DNA from: an uncultured Maritalea sp.
GTDB lineage: Bacteria; Pseudomonadota; Alphaproteobacteria; Rhizobiales; Devosiaceae
Direction: 5' to 3'
Length of the DNA: 9,157 nucleotides
Assembly: GCA_913055925.1 (NCBI GenBank)
Contig: CAJXLH010000094.1
Span: 1-9,157 of the forward strand
Shown: one piece after another, positions 1-5,402 of the stretch
How positions within the stretch are numbered: the stretch's first letter is position 1
Layout of the letters: each line of letters starts with the position of its first letter
Notes under the pieces: generated by a model
Seen by the model: the letters and a program-made list of their open reading frames with translations, nothing else
Database searches by the model: none
Told to the model about the DNA's origin: nothing
Position numbers and translations under genes: made by a program

Positions 1-63
1 TTGACCATCCTCTGTAAAGATCCGGGTCATGCCCAGCTTCTGTGCGATCACACCTGAACGCAT
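1..63 (-). CDS. rplC: 50S ribosomal protein L3, N-terminal part (runs off the left edge)
   Basis: Only the first 21 codons are present. They read MRSGVIAQKLGMTRIFTEDG, the very conserved start of bacterial ribosomal protein L3, a large-subunit protein that binds 23S rRNA near the peptidyl-transferase centre. The ATG lies at 63-61 and is preceded by an AAAGGTG ribosome binding site. The gap to the rpsJ stop is only 24 bp, so the two genes are co-transcribed, as is usual for the S10 operon. The rest of the gene lies outside the window. Confidence 0.93.
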   Translation of the reverse strand, partial: MRSGVIAQKLGMTRIFTEDGQ

Positions 64-87
64 CGGTTTACACCTTTTTCTTTTATC

Positions 88-396
88 TTAAAGCTTGATC
101 TCGACGTCCACACCGGCCGCCAAGTCCAACTTCATGAGTGCATCCACTGTCTGTGGAGTAGGCTCAACAATGTCCAAAAGACGCTTGTGAGTCCGAATTT
201 CAAATTGCTCGCGGCTCTTCTTGTCGATGTGCGGCGAACGGTTGACAGTGTATTTGTCAATTCGTGTTGGCAACGGGATCGGGCCACGAACCTGAGCGCC
301 TGTGCGCTTTGCGGTGTTCACGATCTCTAGCGTAGAGCTATCAAGAACGCGGTGGTCGAAAGCCTTTAGCCGGATACGAATGTTTTGACCATTCAT
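88..396 (-). CDS. rpsJ: 30S ribosomal protein S10 (NusE)
   Basis: This 102-residue protein is full length for bacterial S10. It contains the family signature from IRIRLKAFDHRVLD near the N-terminus through GPIPLPTRIDKYTVNRSPHIDKKSREQFE to the RTHKRLLDI segment. S10 is a small-subunit head protein and, as NusE, also joins the NusB antitermination complex. The chosen ATG follows an AGGAAG ribosome binding site. The gene sits between tuf and rplC, the common alphaproteobacterial str-S10 junction, and is the first gene of the S10 operon. Nothing in the sequence is unusual. Confidence 0.98.
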   Translation of the reverse strand: MNGQNIRIRLKAFDHRVLDSSTLEIVNTAKRTGAQVRGPIPLPTRIDKYTVNRSPHIDKKSREQFEIRTHKRLLDIVEPTPQTVDALMKLDLAAGVDVEIKL

Positions 397-425
397 GTCG
401 ATGCTTCCTAATAATACGCAGCCAA

Positions 426-446
426 CGGCGCGTTATAAACGCGCCG
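426..446 (-). other. Perfect 9-bp hairpin in the tuf-rpsJ spacer
   Basis: The arms CGGCGCGTT (426-434) and AACGCGCCG (438-446) are exact inverted repeats around a 3-nt loop, 17 nt after the tuf stop and 30 nt before the rpsJ start. No T-run follows in either direction, so it is not a standard intrinsic terminator. It may be an RNA processing site, a partial attenuator or a 3'-end stabiliser separating EF-Tu output from ribosomal protein output. The structure is clear; its role is not. Confidence 0.6.
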
Positions 447-462
447 CCAATGCGCTGTTAAA

Positions 463-1653
463 CTACTCGATGATTTTTGAAACGACGCCGGCGCCTACTG
501 TGCGGCCACCTTCACGGATCGCGAAGCGAAGTTGCTCTTCCATCGCAATCGGCACGATCAACTCAACATTCATCTCAACGCGGTCACCAGGCATAACCAT
601 TTCAGTGCCCTCAGGCAAAGTCACAACACCTGTCACGTCAGTTGTACGGAAGTAGAACTGTGGACGGTAGTTTGTGAAGAATGGGGTATGACGGCCACCT
701 TCGTCTTTGGTCAAGATATATGCTTCACCAATGAACTTTGTGTGTGGTGTTACTGAACCAGGCTTACAAAGAACCTGACCACGCTCAACCTCTGTACGGT
801 CAACACCACGGATCAACGCACCAATGTTGTCGCCTGCTTCACCGCTGTCGAGAAGCTTACGGAACATTTCAACACCAGTAACAGTTGTTTTCGTGGTGTC
901 TTTGATACCAACGATTTCAACTTCTTCACCAACATTGATGATGCCACGCTCAACACGACCAGTCACAACTGTACCACGGCCTGAGATTGAGAATACGTCT
1001 TCAATCGGCATCAAGAAAGGCTGGTCCTTAGGACGAGCTGGAGTTGGGATATACTCATCAACCTGAGCCATCAACTCGAGAATCTTCTCTTTACCGATAT
1101 TGTCGTCACGGCCTTCCAAAGCAGCCAACGCAGAACCTGCAACGATAGGAATATCGTCACCAGGGAATTCGTATGAAGAAAGAAGTTCACGAACTTCCAT
1201 TTCAACCAATTCCAAAAGCTCTTCGTCGTCAACTTGGTCAACTTTGTTCAAGAACACTACAAGTGCTGGAACACCAACCTGACGGGCAAGCAAGATGTGC
1301 TCACGTGTTTGTGGCATTGGGCCATCAGCTGCGTTAACAACAAGAATCGCGCCGTCCATCTGAGCCGCACCAGTGATCATGTTTTTCACGTAGTCAGCGT
1401 GACCTGGGCAGTCAACGTGAGCGTAGTGACGGTTGTCCGTCTCATACTCAACGTGCGCTGTAGAAATCGTGATGCCACGTGCTTTTTCTTCAGGAGCCTT
1501 ATCAATCTCGTCAAACGCTGTCGCCTGACCACCTTGAGCTTCTGCCAATACTTTCGTAATCGCAGCCGTCAATGTTGTCTTGCCGTGGTCAACGTGACCA
1601 ACTGTCCCAATGTTTACGTGCGGTTTCGTCCGCTCAAACTTTTCCTTCGCCAT
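463..1653 (-). CDS. tuf: Elongation factor Tu
   Basis: EF-Tu is the GTPase that delivers aminoacyl-tRNA to the ribosomal A site. All G-domain motifs are intact: P-loop GHVDHGKT (residues 19-26), switch I threonine in GITI (60-63), DCPGH with the catalytic His85 (81-85), NKVD (136-139) and SAL (174-176). Domains 2 and 3 follow, with the conserved GRGTVVTGRVERG stretch and the C-terminal REGGRTVGAGVVSKI. The length of 396 is normal. The ATG is preceded by GGAG. The gene runs into rpsJ and rplC. Unusually, the gene upstream is not fusA but a nucleoside hydrolase on the same strand, so this tuf either has its own promoter in the 133-bp leader or is a rearranged or second copy. Confidence 0.99.
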   Translation of the reverse strand: MAKEKFERTKPHVNIGTVGHVDHGKTTLTAAITKVLAEAQGGQATAFDEIDKAPEEKARGITISTAHVEYETDNRHYAHVDCPGHADYVKNMITGAAQMDGAILVVNAADGPMPQTREHILLARQVGVPALVVFLNKVDQVDDEELLELVEMEVRELLSSYEFPGDDIPIVAGSALAALEGRDDNIGKEKILELMAQVDEYIPTPARPKDQPFLMPIEDVFSISGRGTVVTGRVERGIINVGEEVEIVGIKDTTKTTVTGVEMFRKLLDSGEAGDNIGALIRGVDRTEVERGQVLCKPGSVTPHTKFIGEAYILTKDEGGRHTPFFTNYRPQFYFRTTDVTGVVTLPEGTEMVMPGDRVEMNVELIVPIAMEEQLRFAIREGGRTVGAGVVSKIIE

Positions 1654-1786
1654 GCGTCATTTCTCCGTTCGCTTAGCATCCGGCTTACTAACAAACAAAG
1701 GGGCATACCCTTACCGGAATTCCGGGGTCTATTAGCGCAATTTGAATGCGAACAAAAGCCCTAATTTCAACCCTTTTTCGATGGTG
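1654..1786 (-). promoter_or_regulatory. tuf leader with possible promoter and palindrome
   Basis: This 133-bp spacer separates the nucleoside hydrolase stop from tuf. On the minus strand it holds several weak promoter-like hexamers (TTGAAA, then TTGTTC, then TAATAG) followed by the perfect 12-bp palindrome CCGGAATTCCGG at 1714-1725 and a short AAGGG/CCCTT hairpin. There is no terminator after the hydrolase. A highly expressed gene with no fusA in front should have its own promoter here, but I cannot fix the hexamers or the start site confidently. Confidence 0.35.
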
Positions 1787-2737
1787 TTAATATTGCGACA
1801 GTCGTTCAGTCAAAAGTGCGAAGAATCTGGCGCGATCTGCCTTATGCGCCCAAAGCGCATTTGGCTCATTTCCGGTCACGTGCCAAAAGTCCACCGCCGT
1901 GTGTCCACGGGTCAATTTGCTTTCAGTTTCAATCGCCACGTGACAGGCTTTTGTTTCAAAAATCTCAGGCTCCAATAGCCACGCAATGGTGCAAGGATCA
2001 TGCAGCGGACCGCCCTCAGCAGAGTATTTCGCCGCATCATATTGGCCAAAGAAGTCAAGCATACCAGCGGATGCCAGCGCCACACGATTGCCGAGGGCGC
2101 GAATATCTTCCACCACTTTCGGATCAGTCATCACTTGGTGCGTAACGTCCAACCCAAACATCACAATTGGTCGGCCGCAGCGCATCACCACGTCAGCTGC
2201 ATGCGGATCAACATAGATATTGAACTCGGCTGACGGCGTGACGTTGCCCCCTTCAAAGCTCGCGCCCCCCATCAAAACAATTTGTTTGATCTTTGGGGTA
2301 ATCTCAGGCGCTTTGCGCAACGCCATGGCGATGTTGGTCAGCGGACCAGTGGGCACAAGCGTTGTTGAGTCGTCTTCCGCCGCGCGCAAAGTCTCAATGA
2401 TAAAATCAACACCATGCTTGTCCTGCTTTTGGATGGTCGGTTCAAAGAAATCGATGCCATCGATGCCGGTCTCGCCATGCACATATTCTGCGGTGAACAA
2501 TGGCTCAACCATCGGACCAAGACATCCAGCAAACACCGGCACGTCTTTCCGCCCTGCCATTTCAACAAGAATACGGCAGTTCAACTCGGTGCGCGCAAGC
2601 GGCACATTACCACCGCACGCCACGACACCCAACACGTCTAGTTCGGGCGCGTTAAGCGCCAAAAATAGCATTAATGCATCGTCTTGGCCGGGGTCACAAT
2701 CGATGATTATTGGCAGTTTTTCTTGTTTTTGGGCCAT
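1787..2737 (-). CDS. Inosine/uridine-preferring nucleoside hydrolase family protein
   Basis: This 316-residue protein belongs to the IunH/Rih family, which splits the N-glycosidic bond of ribonucleosides to give free base and ribose in purine/pyrimidine salvage. The family's calcium-binding N-terminal motif is present as DCDPGQDDA (residues 13-21, usually DTDPGxDDA). HGETGIDG (87-94), the ribose-binding EFNIYVDPHAA (171-181) and the HDP motif near the C-terminus (His246, Asp247) also fit. There is no signal peptide, so it is cytoplasmic. The ATG is preceded by GGAGAAATGCG, almost the same leader as tuf. Substrate preference (inosine/uridine, pyrimidine, or other) cannot be read from sequence, so no gene symbol is given. 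Confidence 0.93.
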   Translation of the reverse strand: MAQKQEKLPIIIDCDPGQDDALMLFLALNAPELDVLGVVACGGNVPLARTELNCRILVEMAGRKDVPVFAGCLGPMVEPLFTAEYVHGETGIDGIDFFEPTIQKQDKHGVDFIIETLRAAEDDSTTLVPTGPLTNIAMALRKAPEITPKIKQIVLMGGASFEGGNVTPSAEFNIYVDPHAADVVMRCGRPIVMFGLDVTHQVMTDPKVVEDIRALGNRVALASAGMLDFFGQYDAAKYSAEGGPLHDPCTIAWLLEPEIFETKACHVAIETESKLTRGHTAVDFWHVTGNEPNALWAHKADRARFFALLTERLSQY

Positions 2738-2758
2738 CGCATTTCTCCATCAAATTGG

Positions 2759-2793
2759 CGAAAGGCTTGGCAGAGACACTGCGCGATTGTCAA
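2759..2793 (-). promoter_or_regulatory. Possible promoter of the nucleoside hydrolase gene
   Basis: A perfect TTGACA hexamer, within CTTGACA, lies at 2793-2788 on the minus strand, just past the terminator of the preceding gene and about 50 bp before the hydrolase start. No good -10 hexamer stands 16-18 bp further on, so only the -35 half is convincing. A promoter is expected here because the strong terminator at 2812-2836 isolates the gene from upstream transcription. Confidence 0.35.
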
Positions 2794-2805
2794 GAATTTT
2801 ACCAA

Positions 2806-2836
2806 AAGGAAAACGCCCCGGCAAAGCCGGGGCGTT
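2806..2836 (-). terminator. Intrinsic terminator of the RNase A-like gene
   Basis: A perfect 11-bp, very GC-rich stem (2812-2822 pairing with 2826-2836) closes on a 3-nt loop. On the minus strand it is followed by a TTTTCCTTTT-like tract. It begins 5 nt beyond the stop codon at 2842, so it ends the 4468-2842 transcription unit and separates it from the nucleoside hydrolase. Confidence 0.88.
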
Positions 2837-2841
2837 CAAAA

Positions 2842-3654
2842 TCAATCTAGATCGTCAACAGCATCTTGCAAATCGGCAATGACTTTTGTTAGCCAATTTT
2901 TCGCTTCTGCGTCGGTAGCAAAGACGCGATTTGCCCAGTCACCAACCAACGTGAAGTTCGAAGTAGGATCGTTGAGGAACAAATTAGCTTGCTCTATAAC
3001 AAGCAAATGCGCTTCGACTGAAATATGATCGACTTCGGATTTTGCGAGCTCCGCATCGGTTTTCTCCGAAACATCAGAATCTGCGAATTGCCCTGCCAAA
3101 TAGCCAGCAAGCGCAGACACATCTTCATCAACTGTCACATGCATGCGCGACTCCTCAAGTAGGTTTGGACCGTTGGGCGGCGGCATTGTCGGAAACGACG
3201 TTGGCAAAAAACACCCACCATGCCCATCAGCCTGTATGACAGTACGAAACCTGTCTGAGTCGACAATGTTTGCAAGGTTTGGCGGTCGAAATGCAACCCT
3301 GCCGACATTCGCCGCTGCAGTAAAATTGTCCACGCGACGCTGTCCATGATTTGCGTTTTCCGCCCAAGCATTGATGACTACACGCACGCCGGCTAATCCG
3401 CCGGTGATTGCCAACTCTGCCGTTTGAAGATCAGAATAGGTACTCGCATTTTGTATGTTAGCGTTATTCGTTAAACGCAAAACCAGCTGTGCATCCGTCC
3501 TGCCAACATGTCGAGCAATGGTATGCCCGCCTGCTTGTTCTTGAGCGTTAAGCCAGCCAAGAGGAAATGGATCGGGAATACATTGAGCTAAAGCAGCCGA
3601 TACCACACACGCTGACAATGCCATGCCTAAAATAGTTGTTTGAATAAATCTCAT
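2842..3654 (-). CDS. Exported protein with bacterial RNase A-like (CdiA-CT type) domain
   Basis: I choose the ATG at 3654, giving 270 residues, because AAAGGAG precedes it and the product then begins with a signal peptide; a frame opening at 3705 has neither. A signal peptidase I site fits at ALA|QC (after residue 23); LSAC ending at Cys16 could instead be a lipobox. Residues about 36-155 match the bacterial RNase A-like toxin domain known from contact-dependent inhibition: AGGHTIARHVGRTDAQL, then ASTYSDLQTAE, a GRVAFRP strand and a closing TSFP. By the spacing known from the Yersinia kristensenii toxin, His49, Arg60 and Thr152 are kept, while the expected Tyr is Phe154. Two mature cysteines (25 and 148) could form a disulfide. 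Residues 171-270 form an acidic, probably helical domain of unknown role. No delivery domain is present. It follows the RhiA-like gene by 124 bp. Activity is unproven. Confidence 0.8.
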   Translation of the reverse strand: MRFIQTTILGMALSACVVSAALAQCIPDPFPLGWLNAQEQAGGHTIARHVGRTDAQLVLRLTNNANIQNASTYSDLQTAELAITGGLAGVRVVINAWAENANHGQRRVDNFTAAANVGRVAFRPPNLANIVDSDRFRTVIQADGHGGCFLPTSFPTMPPPNGPNLLEESRMHVTVDEDVSALAGYLAGQFADSDVSEKTDAELAKSEVDHISVEAHLLVIEQANLFLNDPTSNFTLVGDWANRVFATDAEAKNWLTKVIADLQDAVDDLD

Positions 3655-3674
3655 GATGAATTCTCCTTTGGTGC

Positions 3675-3698
3675 GGCGAGGCACAAACGCACCTCGCC
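3675..3698 (-). other. Hairpin just upstream of the RNase A-like start
   Basis: GGCGAGG (3675-3681) and CCTCGCC (3692-3698) are a perfect 7-bp inverted repeat with a 10-nt loop, in the leader a few bases before the AAAGGAG ribosome binding site. There is no following T-run, so a terminator is unlikely. It could mark an RNA processing or stability element between the RhiA-like and RNase A-like genes. Confidence 0.4.
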
Positions 3699-3778
3699 TG
3701 TCCAACGCAAATTGGGTTAGATCCTTTCAGGCTGGGAGGCATACCTGAGTGGATCGCCGTCAGAGCGCTGTGTTACGG

Positions 3779-4468
3779 TTAAGCAGGTTGAAACAGGTTT
3801 TCTTCAGTGAAGTTCAGCGTGAGATCTGTCACACCATCGAAAACAACCTGGTAGGCATGTGTTGTTTCTTCCACATCGATCACATCACCTTCAGAGTATT
3901 TTGCAGCCATGATGTAGTACTCAGGGTGCGGTGTGAAAGTGTAATCAATGTTCGGAAGCAACTGCACAGACACAGCAGGCTTACGGTTCATCGCAATACC
4001 CAATGCCAAATCCATCTGAGTAGATGATGCCGCCGCATTGGTAGGGACTTTGTCGTCCGAGTTTGCAGCGATTATGCCCGAAGTTGTGTTGCCCGGCGCT
4101 CCGTTAAAGTAAGGCGCACCATTCGGGAACGTGCCATCATAGCTCACTGACACAAGGTTCGTATCATCAACTTTCACTGGAATTTGTGTCGTTGTTTGGA
4201 ACTTGCGTGGACTGTCCAAAGTGCCCTCTTCTTGCAAGTAGCCAGCATTGATCGAGTAATCGATAAACCAAGTGAACTTGGATTTACTTGGATTACTTGA
4301 ACTGCCGCCAGCGGCCGATCCGACGATCCACGCGAGCGAAATAGGGTCTGTCGAGGGTTTCGACGTGACAGGCATTTTTTGGAACAACACAAATGTTTGC
4401 ATCAACGAGTTTTGGTTATTTATGCTCAAACTATATTGGGTGCCGAGCGTTGCAGGTGTATTAGACAT
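3779..4468 (-). CDS. RhiA-like protein
   Basis: This 229-residue protein has no signal peptide or membrane segment. Its pattern matches, from memory, the RhiA family (named for a rhizosphere-expressed Rhizobium protein): YSLSINNQNSLMQTFVLFQ near the N-terminus (12-30), SLAWIVGSAAG (44-54), FTWFIDYSINAGY (65-77) and the late FTPHPEYYI (178-186) followed by the G-x-V-I-D segment. It is rich in Ser, Thr and Asn and probably mostly beta-strand. The molecular function of RhiA-like proteins is not established. The ATG is preceded by AAGGAAAG. It is the first gene of a two-gene unit with the exported RNase A-like protein, and is transcribed away from the recombinase across the inverted-repeat region. 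Family assignment is by pattern recall, not search. Confidence 0.65.
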   Translation of the reverse strand: MSNTPATLGTQYSLSINNQNSLMQTFVLFQKMPVTSKPSTDPISLAWIVGSAAGGSSSNPSKSKFTWFIDYSINAGYLQEEGTLDSPRKFQTTTQIPVKVDDTNLVSVSYDGTFPNGAPYFNGAPGNTTSGIIAANSDDKVPTNAAASSTQMDLALGIAMNRKPAVSVQLLPNIDYTFTPHPEYYIMAAKYSEGDVIDVEETTHAYQVVFDGVTDLTLNFTEENLFQPA

Positions 4469-4519
4469 AATTTCTTTCCTTAGCTTGCGCTTTTGCGATG
4501 GCCGACGACCGACTCATCT

Positions 4520-4545
4520 TCTTCAAAAGCGTTCCCTTTTGAGAC
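4520..4545. repeat. Left candidate recombinase crossover site (hix-like, 26 bp)
   Basis: Two 12-bp half-sites, TCTTCAAAAGCG (4520-4531) and, on the opposite strand, GTCTCAAAAGGG (4545-4534), face each other around the central dinucleotide TT (4532-4533). The inner arms TCAAAAG/CTTTTGA pair perfectly. The 12+2+12 layout and the TCAAAA core resemble Hin-family invertase sites, whose half-sites read like TTATCAAAAACC. The site is the inverted partner of 4678-4703. Confidence 0.62.
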
Positions 4546-4584
4546 GCCTAGAAACGCCGCTGATCGTCCAAAGCTCGGAAAGAC

Positions 4585-4607
4585 ATTTTGTGACCGCGCC
4601 ACAAAAT
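4585..4607. repeat. Perfect 8-bp dyad inside the putative invertible segment
   Basis: ATTTTGTG (4585-4592) and CACAAAAT (4600-4607) are exact inverted repeats around a 7-bp GC-rich centre. The arms carry the same TTTTG/CAAAA core as the flanking candidate crossover sites but in the opposite order and with different spacing, so this looks more like a protein operator or an accessory site than a third crossover site. Confidence 0.5.
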
Positions 4608-4655
4608 AAAGGTCGCCCACCCACATCAAAATAGGAAAATATTCTTATATTGTGA

Positions 4656-4685
4656 CTTGACTAAGCGCCTATCACATGTTTTAAA
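4656..4685 (+). promoter_or_regulatory. Candidate recombinase promoter
   Basis: CTTGACT at 4656-4662 matches the alphaproteobacterial -35 element. Seventeen bp later TTTAAA (4680-4685) is a weak -10, inside the right crossover site. The predicted start, near 4692, lies just before the LexA box, which would therefore cover the initially transcribed region. The surrounding stretch is AT-rich. Only the -35 is strong. Confidence 0.45.
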
Positions 4686-4703
4686 AGGGAACCATTTTGA
4701 GAA
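4678..4703. repeat. Right candidate recombinase crossover site (hix-like, 26 bp)
   Basis: Half-sites GTTTTAAAAGGG (4678-4689) and, on the opposite strand, TTCTCAAAATGG (4703-4692) flank the dinucleotide AA (4690-4691). Compared as reverse complement with the left site, the inner 20 bp match at 17 positions and the central dinucleotide is the same TT. That polarity predicts inversion of the DNA between the sites. It overlaps the LexA box by 3 bp. Confidence 0.62.
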
Positions 4704-4715
4704 CAAAACGGGAAC
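4701..4715. promoter_or_regulatory. LexA (SOS) box of alphaproteobacterial type
   Basis: GAACAAAACGGGAAC is an exact GAAC-N7-GAAC direct repeat, the reverse-complement form of the GTTC-N7-GTTC LexA operator of Alphaproteobacteria. It lies 33 bp before the recombinase ATG, just downstream of the predicted promoter and touching the right crossover site. A further GAAC half-site is at 4689-4692, but with an 8-bp spacer. This predicts repression of the recombinase by LexA and induction after DNA damage. Confidence 0.72.
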
Positions 4716-4748
4716 AAATTATTTAGATCAAGACTTTAGGAGTGCCAA

Positions 4749-5348
4749 ATGCTGCTTGGGTACGCACGCGTTTCAACAGAAGAGCAAAACGCCGAAATGC
4801 AACTGGCGGCTTTGAAAAAAATTGGCTGTGATCGTGTTTTTTTAGACCAAGGTGTGTCGGGTGCTGAGATTTCACGTCCAGCGCTAGGAGAGGTTTTGAA
4901 AAACATGCGAGCAGGTGATCAGATCGTAGTTTGGCGTCTCGACCGTTTGTCTCGCTCACTTTCCGATCTCCTCCAACTCGTGAAAAAAATTGAGGCTTAC
5001 GGCGGCTCCTTTCGCTCGCTAAACGAGCAAATCGATACATCTAGTCCTGCCGGCACCTTAATGTTTCATATGCTTGGTGCATTGGCAGAATTTGAACGCG
5101 CCCTAATTTCCGAACGGACAAAGGCTGGCATGCGAGCGGCTAAAGCAAATGGCGCCTCGCTTGGTCGACCTGCGCGCCTAACGGCGGTCGACGTTGTACT
5201 TGCACAGCAACTTGCACGAGATGGCACTGCACCTGAACAAATCGCGAAACAGTTTGGCGTCAGCCGTGCAACAATTTATAGAGCAATTTCTTCAGGCACT
5301 GCAGCACAAAACGACAATCTGCGTCCTAACTCACGTTACCTTGAATAA
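4749..5348 (+). CDS. Serine recombinase, resolvase/DNA-invertase family (Hin/Gin-like)
   Basis: This 199-residue protein has the full layout of a small serine recombinase. The N-terminal catalytic domain begins YARVSTEEQ with nucleophile Ser9 and Arg7. VVWRLDRLSRS (60-70) supplies Arg66 and Arg69. IDTSSPAGTLMFHMLGALAEFERALISERT (95-124) is the family signature and dimer helix, followed by the GRPARL linker (139-144). The C-terminal helix-turn-helix (about 156-180, IAKQFGVSRATIYRAI) binds the crossover-site half-sites. Length and sequence are closer to Hin/Gin invertases than to large serine integrases. AGGAG lies 6 bp before the ATG. It is the only plus-strand gene here and diverges from the RhiA-like gene, with inverted hix-like sites and a LexA box between them. 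It carries out strand exchange through a 5'-phosphoserine intermediate; whether it inverts or resolves DNA here is inferred. Confidence 0.94.
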   Translation: MLLGYARVSTEEQNAEMQLAALKKIGCDRVFLDQGVSGAEISRPALGEVLKNMRAGDQIVVWRLDRLSRSLSDLLQLVKKIEAYGGSFRSLNEQIDTSSPAGTLMFHMLGALAEFERALISERTKAGMRAAKANGASLGRPARLTAVDVVLAQQLARDGTAPEQIAKQFGVSRATIYRAISSGTAAQNDNLRPNSRYLE

Positions 5349-5367
5349 ATCTGACGATTCTGCGCGT

Positions 5368-5397
5368 AGCGACCACCCGCAAGGCTCGGTGGTCACT
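5368..5397. other. Hairpin between convergent recombinase and zinc-finger genes
   Basis: A stem of about 10 bp with one G-T pair (perfect core GACCACC 5371-5377 with GGTGGTC 5388-5394) lies between the two stop codons. Neither direction has a T-run. It may act as a weak bidirectional end for the recombinase and DksA/TraR-like transcripts, but it lacks the features of a strong intrinsic terminator. Confidence 0.4.
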
Positions 5398-5402
5398 TGC
5401 AC

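Noticed and set aside
1234..1764. Long open frame on the plus strand opposite tuf
   Set aside because: It lies antisense to the EF-Tu coding region and its product resembles no protein; it is a by-product of tuf codon use.
2220..2882. Plus-strand open frame of 220 codons opposite the nucleoside hydrolase
   Set aside because: It is antisense to a clear enzyme gene, crosses the terminator of the next gene and has no recognisable domain.
3655..3705. Longer N-terminus of the RNase A-like protein starting at 3705
   Set aside because: The added 17 residues are charged, put the signal peptide out of place and have no ribosome binding site, while AAAGGAG stands before the ATG at 3654.
4531..4545. 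Second LexA box starting GTTCCC at 4531
   Set aside because: The second half-site reads AGAC instead of GTTC, so the GTTC-N7-GTTC rule fails; the recombinase-site reading explains it better.
4272..4634. Plus-strand open frame across the RhiA-like start and the inverted-repeat region
   Set aside because: It overlaps the RhiA-like N-terminus antisense, has low-complexity content and no ribosome binding site.
4623..4648. Possible third crossover site around TCAAAAT at 4626
   Set aside because: Only one half-site is reasonable; the opposite half has little match to KTYTCAAAAGGG.
4469..4748. Three-subsite res site of Tn3 resolvase type
   Set aside because: No TGTC...GACA-like subsites with res spacing are seen; the two inverted 26-bp sites fit an invertase layout better. 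No transposase or terminal repeats are present either.
4723..5040. Minus-strand open frame opposite the recombinase
   Set aside because: It is antisense to the conserved catalytic domain and reads as an Arg/Lys-rich shadow product.
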